Positions 18,222 through 27,984 of a DNA stretch of 59,446 bases are shown here, one piece after another. Position 1 is the first letter of the stretch, and every line of letters begins with the position of its first letter. This stretch comes from Bacteroidaceae bacterium. GTDB lineage: Bacteria > Bacteroidota > Bacteroidia > Bacteroidales > Bacteroidaceae. The DNA lies in assembly GCA_017615245.1 (NCBI GenBank), contig JAGAAL010000047.1, positions 1 to 59,446 on the forward strand. The letters run 5' to 3'. The position numbers were made by a program, and so were the translations under genes. Below the pieces are notes generated by a model. It was not told where the DNA came from. It did not search any database and saw nothing but the letters and a program-made list of their open reading frames with translations.

Positions 18222-19577
18222 ATGACACAAGCAATTCAAAAGAAACTCAGCGAATCGAAAGCTGCCCGCTGGACAGCCCTTATCATCGTGTCGTTCACAA
18301 TGATGTTCGCTTACTTTTTCACAGACGTGATGTCACCGCTCGAACCTATGCTCACAGCAGCTAAAGGTGCCGATGGTGTAGGTCTTGGATGGAGTCCTGA
18401 TGACTACGGATTCTTCTCAGGATCCTACGGTTATTTCAATGTGTTCCTGCTGATGCTCTTTTTCGGAGGTATCATCCTCGACAAGTTCGGCATCCGCTTC
18501 ACAGGCATCATGTCCACAGTTCTCATGTTTGGTGGAGCACTCATCAAGTGGTATGCAGTCGGCAACGACTTCGAAGGTGAGATGTTCGGCTACCCTATGC
18601 AGGTCATCATTGCCTGTTTGGGCTTTGCCATCTATGGTGTAGGTTGTGAAATCGCAGGTATCACGGTGTCTAAAGTCATCGTGAAGTGGTTCACAGGCCA
18701 TGAGTTGGCACTTGCTATGGGACTTCAGGTAGCGTTAGCTCGTATCGGTACTGCAGGTGCCCTTGCGCTCGCTTTGCCTTTCGCACAGAAGTTCGGTGGC
18801 GTGTCTGCATCTGTAGGACTTGGCGCAGCCTTGTTGTGTGCAGGTCTCATCAGCTACCTTGTTTATTGTGTGATGGATAAGAAGTTCGACAAGGAGAAAG
18901 CCCTTGCTGCAGAGGCAGAAGAGGGATTCAAGTTTGCCGACCTGAAGCTTATCTTCACCAACAAAGGCTTCTGGCTCATCACCCTCCTTTGTCTGATGTT
19001 CTATGCAGGCGTATTCCCATTCCTCAAGTTCGCAACCAAACTGATGGTAACCAAGTACGGTATCGACCCAGAGTTGGCTGGTCTCATCCCTGCTATGCTC
19101 CCATTCGGCACTATCTTCCTCACACCGCTCTTTGGTTCTATCTATGATAAATACGGTAAGGGCGCAACCCTCATGGTGATTGGCTCCATCCTGCTGACCA
19201 TCGTTCATGGCATCTTTGCCATCCCTACAGTAACATCTGTAGTCGTAGCCATCGCAGCCATGATTCTGCTGGGTATTGCCTTCGGATTGGTTCCATCAGC
19301 CATGTGGCCATCCGTTCCGAAGATTATCCCTATGCAGTTGTTAGGTACTGCCTATGCCGTCATCTTCTATATCCAGAACATCGGCCTCTCGATGGTTCCT
19401 GTTATGATTGGTAAGGTCAATCAGGCGAACACCGATGCTAACGACGTAACTGATTACACCACCTCTATGGCCATCTTCGCCATCTGCGGCGTCATCTCCA
19501 TCGTCATTGCTATTATGCTGAAGATGGAAGACAAGAAGAAAGGCTATGGACTCGAGCAAGCAAATATTAAAAAATAG
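18222..19577 (+). CDS. MFS transporter, MFSD1-like
   Basis: 451 aa with about 12 TM helices in two halves separated by a charged loop near 225-245. The IILDKFGIRF segment after TM2 is a typical MFS A-motif (G-x3-D-x-x-G). I place it near MFSD1-type carriers, and animal MFSD1 transports dipeptides. Location between a dipeptidyl peptidase and two POT carriers (6-bp gap to the first) supports a dipeptide or related substrate. The substrate remains inferred. Confidence 0.75.
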   Translation: MTQAIQKKLSESKAARWTALIIVSFTMMFAYFFTDVMSPLEPMLTAAKGADGVGLGWSPDDYGFFSGSYGYFNVFLLMLFFGGIILDKFGIRFTGIMSTVLMFGGALIKWYAVGNDFEGEMFGYPMQVIIACLGFAIYGVGCEIAGITVSKVIVKWFTGHELALAMGLQVALARIGTAGALALALPFAQKFGGVSASVGLGAALLCAGLISYLVYCVMDKKFDKEKALAAEAEEGFKFADLKLIFTNKGFWLITLLCLMFYAGVFPFLKFATKLMVTKYGIDPELAGLIPAMLPFGTIFLTPLFGSIYDKYGKGATLMVIGSILLTIVHGIFAIPTVTSVVVAIAAMILLGIAFGLVPSAMWPSVPKIIPMQLLGTAYAVIFYIQNIGLSMVPVMIGKVNQANTDANDVTDYTTSMAIFAICGVISIVIAIMLKMEDKKKGYGLEQANIKK

Positions 19578-19583
19578 TATATT

Positions 19584-21134
19584 ATGTTTCAAGGACAACC
19601 AAAAGGTCTGTTTGCCTTAGCATTGGCAAACACAGGCGAACGATTCGGCTACTACACCATGTTGGCCATCTTCGCATTATTCATGCAGGCGAAATTCGGT
19701 TGGGACGAATCTGTTGCAGGTAACGTCTACGCCATCTTCCTTGCAGTCGTTTATTTCTCTCCACTCTTCGGCGGTATGATTGCCGACAAGATTGGTTACG
19801 GAAAGTGTGTCACCATCGGTATGATTGTCATGTTCCTCGGTTATCTGGGACTTGCCATTCCAACTGCTGCCGACAACGTAGGTATGTACACCATGTTCGG
19901 AGGTCTGGCACTCGTATCCATCGGTACAGGTCTGTTCAAGGGCAACCTGCAGGTACTTGTAGGTAACCTGTTCGATGACCCCAAGTATTCCGACAAGCGT
20001 GATGCAGCATTCAGCCTCTTCTACATGGCCATCAACATCGGTGCGATGTTTGCTCCAGCTATGGCCAGCTACATCACCAACCAGTATCTGGCACAGTACA
20101 ATATGGTATATGATGCAGCCAACCAAGACCCAGAATACCTTAAGGTGCTCTATGGTGCTTACGGACTTTGCTTCGGCGTAGCCTGCGGTTCACTCATCCT
20201 CTCTGCGTTGATTTATTTCATCTTCCGCAATTGGTTCAAGCACGCCGATGTGACTGCCAAGCAGGCAAAGGCAGCTGCTGCACCTGTTGAGGAACTGACA
20301 CCAAAGCAGACCAAAGACCGCATCATCGCCCTCTTGCTCGTCTTCGCTGTTGTTATCTTCTTCTGGATGGCCTTCCATCAGAACGGTTCAGCCCTCACCT
20401 TCTTCGCTAAGAAATACACCAACCTGAGTGTCAGCGGAGGTATGCGTATCGGCTTCAGCATCTTCAGTCTTGCGCTGCTCGCAGTTGCTGTCTATACAGG
20501 ATTCGGCACGTTCCAGTCGAAGACCACGAAGAATCGTGTCATCTGTGGCGTACTCACCCTCGTATGTATTGGTGCCGCTATCGCCCTCTACTTAGGCATG
20601 AGCGACCCATACAACGCACAGCCATCCGACTTCCAGCAGTTCAACCCATTCTTCGTCGTAGCCCTCACACCATTCAGCATGGCGTTCTTCGGAGCTTTGG
20701 CAAACAAGGGTAAGGAAGTAAGTGCACCTGCACGTATTGCTTGGGGTATGTTGGTAGCCGCACTCGGATTCGGAGTCATCACCTTGGCTTCTACCGACCT
20801 CATCTCACCAATGGATCTCGGCGACAAGACCCAGAGCATCCTGTCACCATCATGGCTCATCTCCACCTACTTCACCCTCACCCTCGCAGAGTTGCTCCTC
20901 TCACCGATGGGTATCTCCTTCGTGTCGAAGGTAGCTCCTCCAAAGTACAAGGGTATGATGATGGGTGGATGGTTCGTAGCAACCGCCATCGGTAACTACC
21001 TCAGCTCCATCCCATCAATGCTGTGGAACAAGATTCCATTGATGGCCAACTGGGGCATCCTCATCGGACTCTGTGTCATCAGTGCCATCGTAATGTTCGC
21101 ACTGCTGAAGAAGCTCAAGAAGATGACAGCGTGA
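19584..21134 (+). CDS. POT/PTR-family proton-coupled di/tripeptide transporter
   Basis: 516 aa with 12-14 TM helices. POT signatures: GERFGYYTM near the N-terminus (ExxERFxYY motif), FSLFYMAINIGAMFAP (PTR2 signature) and the later helices with SPMGISFVSKVAPPKYKGMMMG. It starts 6 bp after the MFS gene, so the two are co-transcribed. It imports di/tripeptides with protons across the inner membrane. Confidence 0.93.
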   Translation: MFQGQPKGLFALALANTGERFGYYTMLAIFALFMQAKFGWDESVAGNVYAIFLAVVYFSPLFGGMIADKIGYGKCVTIGMIVMFLGYLGLAIPTAADNVGMYTMFGGLALVSIGTGLFKGNLQVLVGNLFDDPKYSDKRDAAFSLFYMAINIGAMFAPAMASYITNQYLAQYNMVYDAANQDPEYLKVLYGAYGLCFGVACGSLILSALIYFIFRNWFKHADVTAKQAKAAAAPVEELTPKQTKDRIIALLLVFAVVIFFWMAFHQNGSALTFFAKKYTNLSVSGGMRIGFSIFSLALLAVAVYTGFGTFQSKTTKNRVICGVLTLVCIGAAIALYLGMSDPYNAQPSDFQQFNPFFVVALTPFSMAFFGALANKGKEVSAPARIAWGMLVAALGFGVITLASTDLISPMDLGDKTQSILSPSWLISTYFTLTLAELLLSPMGISFVSKVAPPKYKGMMMGGWFVATAIGNYLSSIPSMLWNKIPLMANWGILIGLCVISAIVMFALLKKLKKMTA

Positions 21135-21164
21135 GAAAAATGTAAAAATTTAAGAATTTAAAAA

Positions 21165-22562
21165 TTGAATTCTCACCCTAAAGGCCTATACCTGTTATTC
21201 GTAACAGAGATGTCAGAGCGTTTCTCGTACTACGGTATGAGAGCGCTCTTGACGCTTTATATGGTGGCAGCCCTGTTCACCATGACTCGCGCCGCAGAAG
21301 TTTACGGCACCTTCACCAGTCTCGTCTATCTCACCCCACTCATCGGAGGCTACATCGCCGACCGCTATTGGGGCAATCGTCGTAGCATTCTCACGGGCGG
21401 CATCTGTATGGCCATCGGACAGTTCCTCATGTTCCTCAGCGCCTGTTTCATCCAGCCGAGCATACAGGTCGAAGGTGGTGCCATCGACCCCACGGTCGAT
21501 AACACCCTGGCACTTTGGTTCATGGTATCAGGCCTCGGCATGCTGGTCATCGGTAATGGACTGTTCAAACCCAACATCGCCACGATGGTAGGCGACCTCT
21601 ATCCGCAGGACGACCGCCGCAAAGATGCAGCATTCACCATCTTCTACATGGGTGTGAACATCGGAGCCTTGCTCGCCCCACTCGTCTGCGGACTCTTCGA
21701 AGGCAGCTTCCAAGACCCAGGACGTTTCCGCTGGGGATTCCTCATCGCATGCATCGTCATCTCCCTGTCGATGCTCATCTTCTGGACATTCAAAAACCGT
21801 TTCCTCGTCACACCCGATGGTCGCCAAATCGGCTTGGCGAAAAGCCAAACACTCCCCCTAAAGGGGGTTGGGGGGTCCGAGGGACCACCTCTCACCCGCA
21901 CCGACTACGTCCACATGCTCGTCATCGTGATTCTGGCCGTCTTCGTCATCTTCTTCTGGGCAGCCTACGAACAGGCAGGCAGCTCACTCACCTATTTTGC
22001 CGACCAGCAGACCGACAAGACGTTCTTCGGATGGGAAATGCCCACTTCGTGGTTCCAGACCTTCCCTGCTTTCTTCTGCGTGGTATTGGCACCCGTGATG
22101 AACTGGATGTGGCAGAAGATGGGACGCTTCGAACCCCACTCCATTCAGAAACTCGCTATCGGCCTCGCACTCCTCTCATTGGCCTATCTCGTCATCGCCT
22201 TCGGCGTGAAAGACGTAGGGCCGGGACTGAAAGTCAGCATCCTGTGGATTATCAGCCTCTATTTCATCCAGGTACTCGGCGAGCTGTCGCTCTCCCCTAT
22301 CGGACTGAGCCTTGTCAGCCGTCTCTCACCCAAGCGGTTTGCCTCTCTTATGATGGGCATCTGGTACCTCGCCACCTCCGTCAGCAACTTCGCAGCAGGC
22401 CGTCTCGCCACCCTCTATCCCGAGGAAGGGCAGACCAAATACCTGATGGGCATCCCCATCACCGACCTCCACGACTTCTTCCTCATTTTCGTCGTGATGT
22501 CAGCCGCTGCCTCCCTCCTCCTCTTCTGCCTCTGCCCCCTGCTGAAGCGGATGATGAAGTAA
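21165..22562 (+). CDS. Second POT/PTR-family peptide transporter
   Basis: 465 aa. Same signatures as its neighbour: TEMSERFSYYGMR, FTIFYMGVNIGALLAP and LSPIGLSLVSRLSPKRF. The only suitable start is TTG at 21165, inside an AT-rich repeat, giving the expected HPKGLY beginning. A GC-rich palindromic element is inserted in frame in the central cytoplasmic loop (residues about 230-242, reading LPLKGVGGSEGPP). Codon use is more C/G-rich than in the first POT gene. Probably the fourth gene of the dipeptide-use cluster; the two POT proteins may differ in substrate range. Confidence 0.9.
   Translation: MNSHPKGLYLLFVTEMSERFSYYGMRALLTLYMVAALFTMTRAAEVYGTFTSLVYLTPLIGGYIADRYWGNRRSILTGGICMAIGQFLMFLSACFIQPSIQVEGGAIDPTVDNTLALWFMVSGLGMLVIGNGLFKPNIATMVGDLYPQDDRRKDAAFTIFYMGVNIGALLAPLVCGLFEGSFQDPGRFRWGFLIACIVISLSMLIFWTFKNRFLVTPDGRQIGLAKSQTLPLKGVGGSEGPPLTRTDYVHMLVIVILAVFVIFFWAAYEQAGSSLTYFADQQTDKTFFGWEMPTSWFQTFPAFFCVVLAPVMNWMWQKMGRFEPHSIQKLAIGLALLSLAYLVIAFGVKDVGPGLKVSILWIISLYFIQVLGELSLSPIGLSLVSRLSPKRFASLMMGIWYLATSVSNFAAGRLATLYPEEGQTKYLMGIPITDLHDFFLIFVVMSAAASLLLFCLCPLLKRMMK
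21852..21886. repeat. GC-rich palindromic element inside a POT transporter gene
   Basis: CTCCCCCTAAAGGGGG followed by TTGGGGGGTCC and GAGGGACC. Nearly identical to the intergenic copy at 44614. Read in frame without a stop. Confidence 0.85.
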
Positions 22563-22563
22563 G

Positions 22564-22947
22564 TTAATGTACCTTGAGTGCTTCGATTAGTTCCAAATCC
22601 GCAGGCAGCCACTTCACGCTGTCCAGTTCATCTTTTGTGAGCCATTTCGCTGCTTCATGCTCATTCAGGTGTAACGCGTCTGTCTGCAGGGAACAGAGGT
22701 AGCAATGCAAAGTTAAATGAAAAGCTGGATAGTCATACTCCACCGTACGAAAGAATTCATCTACGCTAATTTCCGTCGACAGTTCTTCGCGAATCTCCCG
22801 CTTCAGCGCCTCCACAGGCGTTTCCCCTGCCTCCATCTTCCCGCCAGGAAACTCCCACCAGTCTTTCCACTCACCATATCCCCGCTGAGTGGCAAATATG
22901 CGGTCCTCCTTTTGGATGATTGCTGCTACAACTTCTATTTGTTTCAT
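22564..22947 (-). CDS. MutT-like NUDIX hydrolase (8-oxo-dGTP diphosphatase type)
   Basis: 127 aa from the ATG at 22947; a TTG 18 bp upstream is less likely. The NUDIX box G-x5-E-x7-REIREEL is complete (GGKMEAGETPVEALKREIREEL spans it). WEFPGGK before it is typical of MutT, which sanitises oxidised dGTP or acts on related nucleotides. It converges with the POT gene, with stop codons 1-2 bp apart, and follows pyrD by 28 bp. Confidence 0.88.
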   Translation of the reverse strand: MKQIEVVAAIIQKEDRIFATQRGYGEWKDWWEFPGGKMEAGETPVEALKREIREELSTEISVDEFFRTVEYDYPAFHLTLHCYLCSLQTDALHLNEHEAAKWLTKDELDSVKWLPADLELIEALKVH

Positions 22948-22975
22948 ATTCTCTCTTCGTGTCAATTCGTCACAC

Positions 22976-23881
22976 CTATATCACCCCACGTATTGCTTCG
23001 AGAGTTTTGCATCCATGACGGTCGAGCCAGTCGCTGATGCCTTGTGCCACCTTCACGCTGATAGCTGGATCGATGAAGTTGCCTGTTCCTATCTCGATGG
23101 CTGATGCTCCTGCCATGAAGAACTCGATGGCATCTTCGGCGGTCATGATGCCACCAAGACCAATCACAGGTATCTGCACAGCTTTTGCCACCTGCCACAC
23201 ACAACGTACGGCGACGGGCTTCACGGCAGGGCCGCTCAATCCGCCTGTATTGATGGACAGACGTGGACGGCGACGCTCGATATCGATGGCCATTCCCATC
23301 AGGGTATTGATAAGGCTGACGGCATCGGCTCCTGCATCTTCTACACTACGTGCGATATCGGCAATGCTGGTCACATTGGGCGAGAGCTTCACGATGAGGG
23401 TCTTGTCGTAGACTTTACGTACAGCACGGACTACCTGACTGGCTCCTTCGGTGGTCACACCAAATGCCATTCCACCTTGTCGGACATTAGGGCAGGAGAT
23501 ATTGAGTTCGATGGCCGGAATCTGCTCCAGTTCGTTGATACGGGCTGCACATTCGGCATAGTCCTCAGGGCTGCTGCCCGATACGTTTACAATCATATTG
23601 GTGGGGATGTCCTTCACCTGCGGATAGATATGCTCACAGAAATAATCCACGCCCTTGTTTTGCAAACCTACGCAATTGAGCATACCGCTGGCTGTCTCTG
23701 CCATACGTGGGTAGTCGTTGCCTTCACGAGGATGGAGGGTAGTTCCCTTCATGATGATTCCACCTATCTGCGAAAGGTCGACTAAATCGGCAAACTCAAG
23801 GCCGTAGCCAAAGGTACCCGAGGCGGTCATCACGGGATTGACCATCTGCAATCCTGCTATCGTTGTTCTTATATCTGCCAT
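22976..23881 (-). CDS. pyrD: Dihydroorotate dehydrogenase B, catalytic subunit
   Basis: 301 aa, class 1B FMN enzyme of pyrimidine synthesis. The active-site Cys is in [13 protein letters not shown], the [12 protein letters not shown] loop binds substrate, and [19 protein letters not shown] is the phosphate-binding part of the TIM barrel. It overlaps the end of pyrK by 13 bp, so the two subunits are translationally coupled. With PyrK it passes electrons to NAD+. Confidence 0.95.
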   Translation of the reverse strand: MADIRTTIAGLQMVNPVMTASGTFGYGLEFADLVDLSQIGGIIMKGTTLHPREGNDYPRMAETASGMLNCVGLQNKGVDYFCEHIYPQVKDIPTNMIVNVSGSSPEDYAECAARINELEQIPAIELNISCPNVRQGGMAFGVTTEGASQVVRAVRKVYDKTLIVKLSPNVTSIADIARSVEDAGADAVSLINTLMGMAIDIERRRPRLSINTGGLSGPAVKPVAVRCVWQVAKAVQIPVIGLGGIMTAEDAIEFFMAGASAIEIGTGNFIDPAISVKVAQGISDWLDRHGCKTLEAIRGVI

Positions 23882-24666
23882 GTCAGTTCATTTATATCAA
23901 ACACAGGTCCTTCTTTACATACACACACATTGCCGCGGACGGTCTTTTCCACGCAGCAGAGGCAGGCTCCAAGGCCACAAGCCATGAGGTTTTCCAATGA
24001 GACCTCGCACCTTACTCCGTGCTGCTTTGCCCAACGGGCTACTGCCATCATCATGGGTTTGGGGCCGCAGCAGGAAATACGAGCCCCTCCTCTTGTCCCC
24101 CCGAGGGGGGAAGAAGCAAACGATTCCAAGACGGAGTGGTTGGTGACGAAACCTTGCTCACCCATCGAGCCGTCTTCGGTGGTCACATATACTTCACCGT
24201 ACTGGCGGAAGAGGTCCAATTGCAGGAGATTGCTTGCCGAGCGTCCTCCTAATAATAAATAAGGTGTAGCACCAACTTGGCGAAGCTGCTTGGCATATTC
24301 CAACAACGGAGCGATGCCTACGCCTCCACCAACCAGCAACACCTGCTCGCCCGACACTCCTTGTGTGAAACCATTTCCAAGGGGGAACAACACATTGAGC
24401 GTATCGCCTACCTGAAGACGGGACAGATGGCGTGTACCCTCCCCTACTACCTGTATCAGCAGCCACAACTCGTTGCGCTCCTCATCCACGAAATTCACAG
24501 AGATAGGGCGGCGCAGAAATGTCTGAGGACTGCCCTCGACCTTAATCTCCACGAACTGACCTGCCCGAATTGCCGGCAGCGGTTCTGCATCGGTCAGTTT
24601 CAGCAACACATACCCGTCGTTCGGGTGCTCCACAGCTACTATACGTAAGTCTTTACATTGTTTCAT
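23869..24666 (-). CDS. pyrK: Dihydroorotate dehydrogenase B, electron-transfer subunit
   Basis: About 265 aa. FAD domain with the FLRRPISV motif, NAD-binding domain ([17 protein letters not shown]), and a 2Fe-2S site formed by the Cys cluster in CGLGACLCC plus a later Cys (NVCVCKEG). I choose the ATG at 24666 because it overlaps the endonuclease stop (ATGA) and has an AGGAG 9-10 nt before it; an ATG at 24675 is also in frame. A GC-rich palindromic element encodes an extra stretch, [11 protein letters not shown], just before the CGPKPMM motif, where homologues have only a short linker. Confidence 0.9.
   Translation of the reverse strand: MKQCKDLRIVAVEHPNDGYVLLKLTDAEPLPAIRAGQFVEIKVEGSPQTFLRRPISVNFVDEERNELWLLIQVVGEGTRHLSRLQVGDTLNVLFPLGNGFTQGVSGEQVLLVGGGVGIAPLLEYAKQLRQVGATPYLLLGGRSASNLLQLDLFRQYGEVYVTTEDGSMGEQGFVTNHSVLESFASSPLGGTRGGARISCCGPKPMMMAVARWAKQHGVRCEVSLENLMACGLGACLCCVEKTVRGNVCVCKEGPVFDINELTWQI
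24084..24111. repeat. GC-rich palindromic element inside pyrK
   Basis: CCCCTCCTCTTGTCCCCCC then GAGGGGGGA on the plus strand: the same arms and order as the intergenic copies. Translated in frame on the minus strand. Confidence 0.8.
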
Positions 24667-25415
24667 ATTCCCCATGCTCCTGGTTTACATTCTTTCTCAA
24701 TCTGATTCTCTATCTTGTCATTCAACTGGTAGAAGAAATCCAACCCTGTCAGCTGCTCTACACGATCCACACTCACGGCATAGTCGCGCATATCCTTATT
24801 GGCCGAACCATTGGGATAGATAAATCCGATGGCTTTCGTGGTCTTGCCCACCATCAGCACCACCTTGAAGAAGCGGTCGGGCACAGCTATTTTGTGACTC
24901 TTTCTCGCCCCGATTGTCCGGTAGGGTTTCTTGTCGTAGATGGGGCCTGTGCAAATATATACCTTCCCATAGTTGCGTGCCCATGAGCGGCATTGTATCT
25001 CAAGGTCGTTCCAGGCACCCGAATTGAGCGCATGACTCTGCGGACACATATTCGTCATATAGAAACACTCTACCATCGCCTTCTGGCTATGCTGGTTATC
25101 GGCCGAAGGGCACATGTGTCCACGATCGTAGCGTGAACCCGAATAATCGCTATGCCGTACCTGATAGCGGTAATCAACAGCAGGGTCGACATCAAAGAAA
25201 TTGGTACGTTTGACCTTACCCTTCACACGTTCGCGAGTCAGACACCAAGCTACATACGTAGGAGTGAGGCGGGAAGTGTTGAATGAACACGTAAATCCTT
25301 CGTGTACCAACAACTTCTCATCGCTCCGATTCAATGGTTTAGGCAGTTCAAGCCGCTGTGCTTGGACGTTCAGCGAGGCAGCAAGAAACAAACCGAGTAT
25401 GACATAAATCCTCAT
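24663..25415 (-). CDS. Secreted DNA/RNA non-specific endonuclease (NUC1 family)
   Basis: 250 aa with a signal peptide (about 1-19, VQA-Q). The beta-beta-alpha metal nuclease motif DRGH (YDRGHMCPSADN) and the downstream TNMCPQSHALNSGAWNDLE segment with the metal-binding Asn are present. It acts outside the cytoplasm, probably in nucleic acid scavenging. It overlaps the pyrK start, linking an extracellular nuclease to pyrimidine synthesis genes in one operon. Confidence 0.92.
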   Translation of the reverse strand: MRIYVILGLFLAASLNVQAQRLELPKPLNRSDEKLLVHEGFTCSFNTSRLTPTYVAWCLTRERVKGKVKRTNFFDVDPAVDYRYQVRHSDYSGSRYDRGHMCPSADNQHSQKAMVECFYMTNMCPQSHALNSGAWNDLEIQCRSWARNYGKVYICTGPIYDKKPYRTIGARKSHKIAVPDRFFKVVLMVGKTTKAIGFIYPNGSANKDMRDYAVSVDRVEQLTGLDFFYQLNDKIENQIEKECKPGAWGI

Positions 25416-25484
25416 TTCGACACAATTTTGGGTTGTATAATCAAGATTTTTTACTTTTCACTTTTCTCTATTCATTTTTTTTCG

Positions 25485-25492
25485 TAACTTTG
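25485..25492 (+). promoter_or_regulatory. -7 box of the tRNA-Thr promoter
   Basis: TAACTTTG followed by CGG, 10 bp before the tRNA 5' end. Confidence 0.8.
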
Positions 25493-25502
25493 CGGCCGAT
25501 TT

Positions 25503-25575
<73 letters not shown>

Positions 25576-25609
25576 CTGAAAATGACTATCTTTGCTGCAA
25601 AGGTAGGTA

Positions 25610-25657
25610 AAATTTAAAAATTAAAGAATTAAAGAATTGAAAAACTGAAAAAAATGG
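25610..25657. repeat. AT-rich low-complexity repeat, AATTTAAAAATTAAAG type
   Basis: Decayed units of AAAATTAAAGAATT separate the tRNA from the 3' end of miaA. Similar sequence precedes the second POT gene near 21142-21168. Confidence 0.5.
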
Positions 25658-25685
25658 TCAATGTTCAATAAGCATTGGCCATTTT

Positions 25686-26594
25686 TCATTCCAACAGCGC
25701 CCGAATTTGCTGTATTTGCTGCTCAATCGTCAGTTTATCGACATCAATCCAATGTATGTCGGCATCATGGGCAAACCACGTCATCTGCTTCTTTGCATAG
25801 ACGCGGGTATTCTTCTTGATGCGTTCGACTGCCATCGGAAGTTCCCACTCGCCATCCAGCACCTTGAAGAGTTCTTTATAGCCCACCGTGTTGAGGGAAT
25901 TAAGATGGCGAAGCGGATACAGATGCCGGGCTTCGTCCATCAATCCTTGTTGCATCATCTGATCGACACGACGGTTGATTCGAGCAAACAAGTTGTCACG
26001 CTCTCTCCGCAATCCTATCTTAATGATTCGGAATGGACGGTCTTTCGTTTGGTTCTTACGAAATGATGTGTAGGTACGGCCTGTCTGATAACAGATTTCC
26101 AAGGCATGAACGATGCGCTTATGATTCTTCTTGTCTACCAGGTCGTAGTATTCGGGATCGAGCAACCGCAACTCTGCACAAAGAGCATCTAATCCCTCTG
26201 TCTCGAACTTATGATGCATCAGCTGACGCGTTTCGTCTTCAATGGTCGGTATGTCGTCAATTCCCTTCGTTACGGCATCGATATACATCATGCTGCCTCC
26301 TACCATCAGCTGACAGGGATGGGCTGCGGATTGCGATGCAATCAGACGGAGCGCATCTGCCTCGTATTGCGCAGCGCTGTAGTATTGGTCGAGAGGCAGG
26401 ATGTCGATAAAATGATGTCGCACCTCTTGCTGTTCTTCCTTTGTGGGTTTGGCCGTTCCGATATCTATCTGCTTGTATATCTGACGCGAATCGGCTGAGA
26501 TGATATCACATGACAAGAGCTTAGCAAGTCGTATGCTAAGCTCTGTCTTTCCTACGGCTGTGGGGCCCAGAAGAACAACCAGTGTATCAGTCAT
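25686..26594 (-). CDS. miaA: tRNA dimethylallyltransferase
   Basis: About 302 aa from the ATG at 26594, giving the standard [17 protein letters not shown] start with the P-loop; the longer reading to 26627 is unnecessary. It adds dimethylallyl to A37 of tRNAs reading UNN codons. The SADSRQIYK and GTAKP segments are conserved. The start overlaps the end of the pRiA4b ORF-3-like gene by 8 bp. Last gene of the lpxD-lpxC-lpxA-ORF-miaA unit. Confidence 0.93.
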   Translation of the reverse strand: MTDTLVVLLGPTAVGKTELSIRLAKLLSCDIISADSRQIYKQIDIGTAKPTKEEQQEVRHHFIDILPLDQYYSAAQYEADALRLIASQSAAHPCQLMVGGSMMYIDAVTKGIDDIPTIEDETRQLMHHKFETEGLDALCAELRLLDPEYYDLVDKKNHKRIVHALEICYQTGRTYTSFRKNQTKDRPFRIIKIGLRRERDNLFARINRRVDQMMQQGLMDEARHLYPLRHLNSLNTVGYKELFKVLDGEWELPMAVERIKKNTRVYAKKQMTWFAHDADIHWIDVDKLTIEQQIQQIRALLE

Positions 26595-27135
26595 AAGGGT
26601 TGCCGTCGCTGATTTCCAATCCTTCAAGTCCTATCTCCTCGTCGTCGATACCATCGCCGTACATATCGTCGTCTTCATCGAGGTCAGCTGAACTGTCAAT
26701 AGGATTGCGTGCAAACAGTTCGTCGAAATCGAGAGTCTGCTGAGGAGCCTCACCCATCTTACGAGTCACCTTCGGGGCTTTGAGCGACTTGCCCGTGATG
26801 ATTTCTGCCAGTTCGATAAAGAAACAACGGTCTGCCAGAGGGTCGAATGTATAGAGCAAATGCTGACGCTCTTCCTCCACCAAATCCTCAATATGGGTGT
26901 CGGCCATCACGTATGAATCCTGATCGCTGTCGGTATCCATCTCTTCAAGGGTGATTTCCTGACATTTCTCCCAACCGTTCTCGCAAATGGTGAATGAGGT
27001 CATCTCTCCATCCTGATAGCCACAGGTCTCCTGGATTGCTTTGTGGAAATCCAAGAATGTAGCATCGGCATCTATTTGAATCTCACGCATGAAGTCGTCT
27101 ACTTCGTCGGAGATAATAATAAATCGGTATATCAT
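26587..27135 (-). CDS. Plasmid pRiA4b ORF-3-like family protein
   Basis: 182 aa. The N-terminal about 120 residues match the pRiA4b ORF-3-like fold ([21 protein letters not shown], then [17 protein letters not shown]). The C-terminal tail (about 140-182) is very acidic with many Asp/Glu. The biochemical role of the family is unknown. In Bacteroidales it sits between lpxA and miaA. It is separated from lpxA by 64 bp holding a GC-rich palindromic element. Confidence 0.8.
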   Translation of the reverse strand: MIYRFIIISDEVDDFMREIQIDADATFLDFHKAIQETCGYQDGEMTSFTICENGWEKCQEITLEEMDTDSDQDSYVMADTHIEDLVEEERQHLLYTFDPLADRCFFIELAEIITGKSLKAPKVTRKMGEAPQQTLDFDELFARNPIDSSADLDEDDDMYGDGIDDEEIGLEGLEISDGNPYD

Positions 27136-27173
27136 AACATCAATAGATAATTTACAATTTAGATAATAAAATT

Positions 27174-27199
27174 CTCCCCCTTAGGGAGTCAGAGGGGAC
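27174..27199. repeat. GC-rich palindromic element directly after the lpxA stop codon
   Basis: CTCCCCCTTAGGGAG then TCAGAGGGGAC. On the minus strand it begins at the base after the lpxA TAG stop, as the copy at 44614 does for another gene. Confidence 0.8.
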
Positions 27200-27973
27200 C
27201 TATCTGATGATTCCACGACGCGAGTCACCCACGAAATCAATGATATATTGTATCTCAGGTCCTACTGTGATGGTCTCACGTATCTGCTGCAAAGCTTCAG
27301 AGATGCGTAGGTTGCTGTTGTAGATGATGCGATAGGCATTGTGAATGTCGCTGATAAGTTCAGTAGAGAAATTACGACGGCGCAATCCCACAAGGTTGAT
27401 TCCGCAATAGGCAACCGGTTCACGGGCTGCGATGACAAACGGTGGGATATCCATACTGGTACGAGTACCACCCTGAATCATTGTATAGCCTCCGATGCGG
27501 CAGAACTGATGAACCAACACGGTTGCACTAATGATGGCATTATCGTCGACCTTCACCTCGCCTGCCAACTTCGTAGAATTACCCATGATGATGCCGCTAC
27601 CGAATTCGCAATCATGAGCAATATGGGCATTCTCCATGATGAGGTTATTGCTCCCCACTTTGGTGACACCCTTGCTGGCCGTTCCACGATGGATGGTCAC
27701 ATTCTCGCGAATCTTATTGTTGTCACCAATGACCACCGTCGAATCTTCACCTTTGAACTTCAAATCCTGAGGAATGGCACCTATGACAGCACCTGGGAAC
27801 AAAATGTTTCCACTACCGAGGGTAGTACCTCTCAGCAGGGTCACACTATTCATCAATTCATTGTTATCCCCGATTTCCACTCCTTTATCGATGAAGCAGA
27901 ATGGGCCGATGGTGCAATTCTCACCAATCTTGGCCTCTGGATCAATAAATGCTAATGGACTAATTTTTGACAT
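27200..27973 (-). CDS. lpxA: UDP-N-acetylglucosamine acyltransferase
   Basis: About 257 aa from the ATG at 27973; the longer frame to 27997 starts with TTG inside the repeat. It performs the first acylation step of lipid A synthesis. Left-handed beta-helix hexapeptide repeats span residues about 1-185, with the catalytic His in ENAHIAHDCEFG. The C-terminal helical domain is present. It directly follows lpxC with 27 bp of repeat between. Confidence 0.94.
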   Translation of the reverse strand: MSKISPLAFIDPEAKIGENCTIGPFCFIDKGVEIGDNNELMNSVTLLRGTTLGSGNILFPGAVIGAIPQDLKFKGEDSTVVIGDNNKIRENVTIHRGTASKGVTKVGSNNLIMENAHIAHDCEFGSGIIMGNSTKLAGEVKVDDNAIISATVLVHQFCRIGGYTMIQGGTRTSMDIPPFVIAAREPVAYCGINLVGLRRRNFSTELISDIHNAYRIIYNSNLRISEALQQIRETITVGPEIQYIIDFVGDSRRGIIR

Positions 27974-27984
27974 ATTCCTTAATC

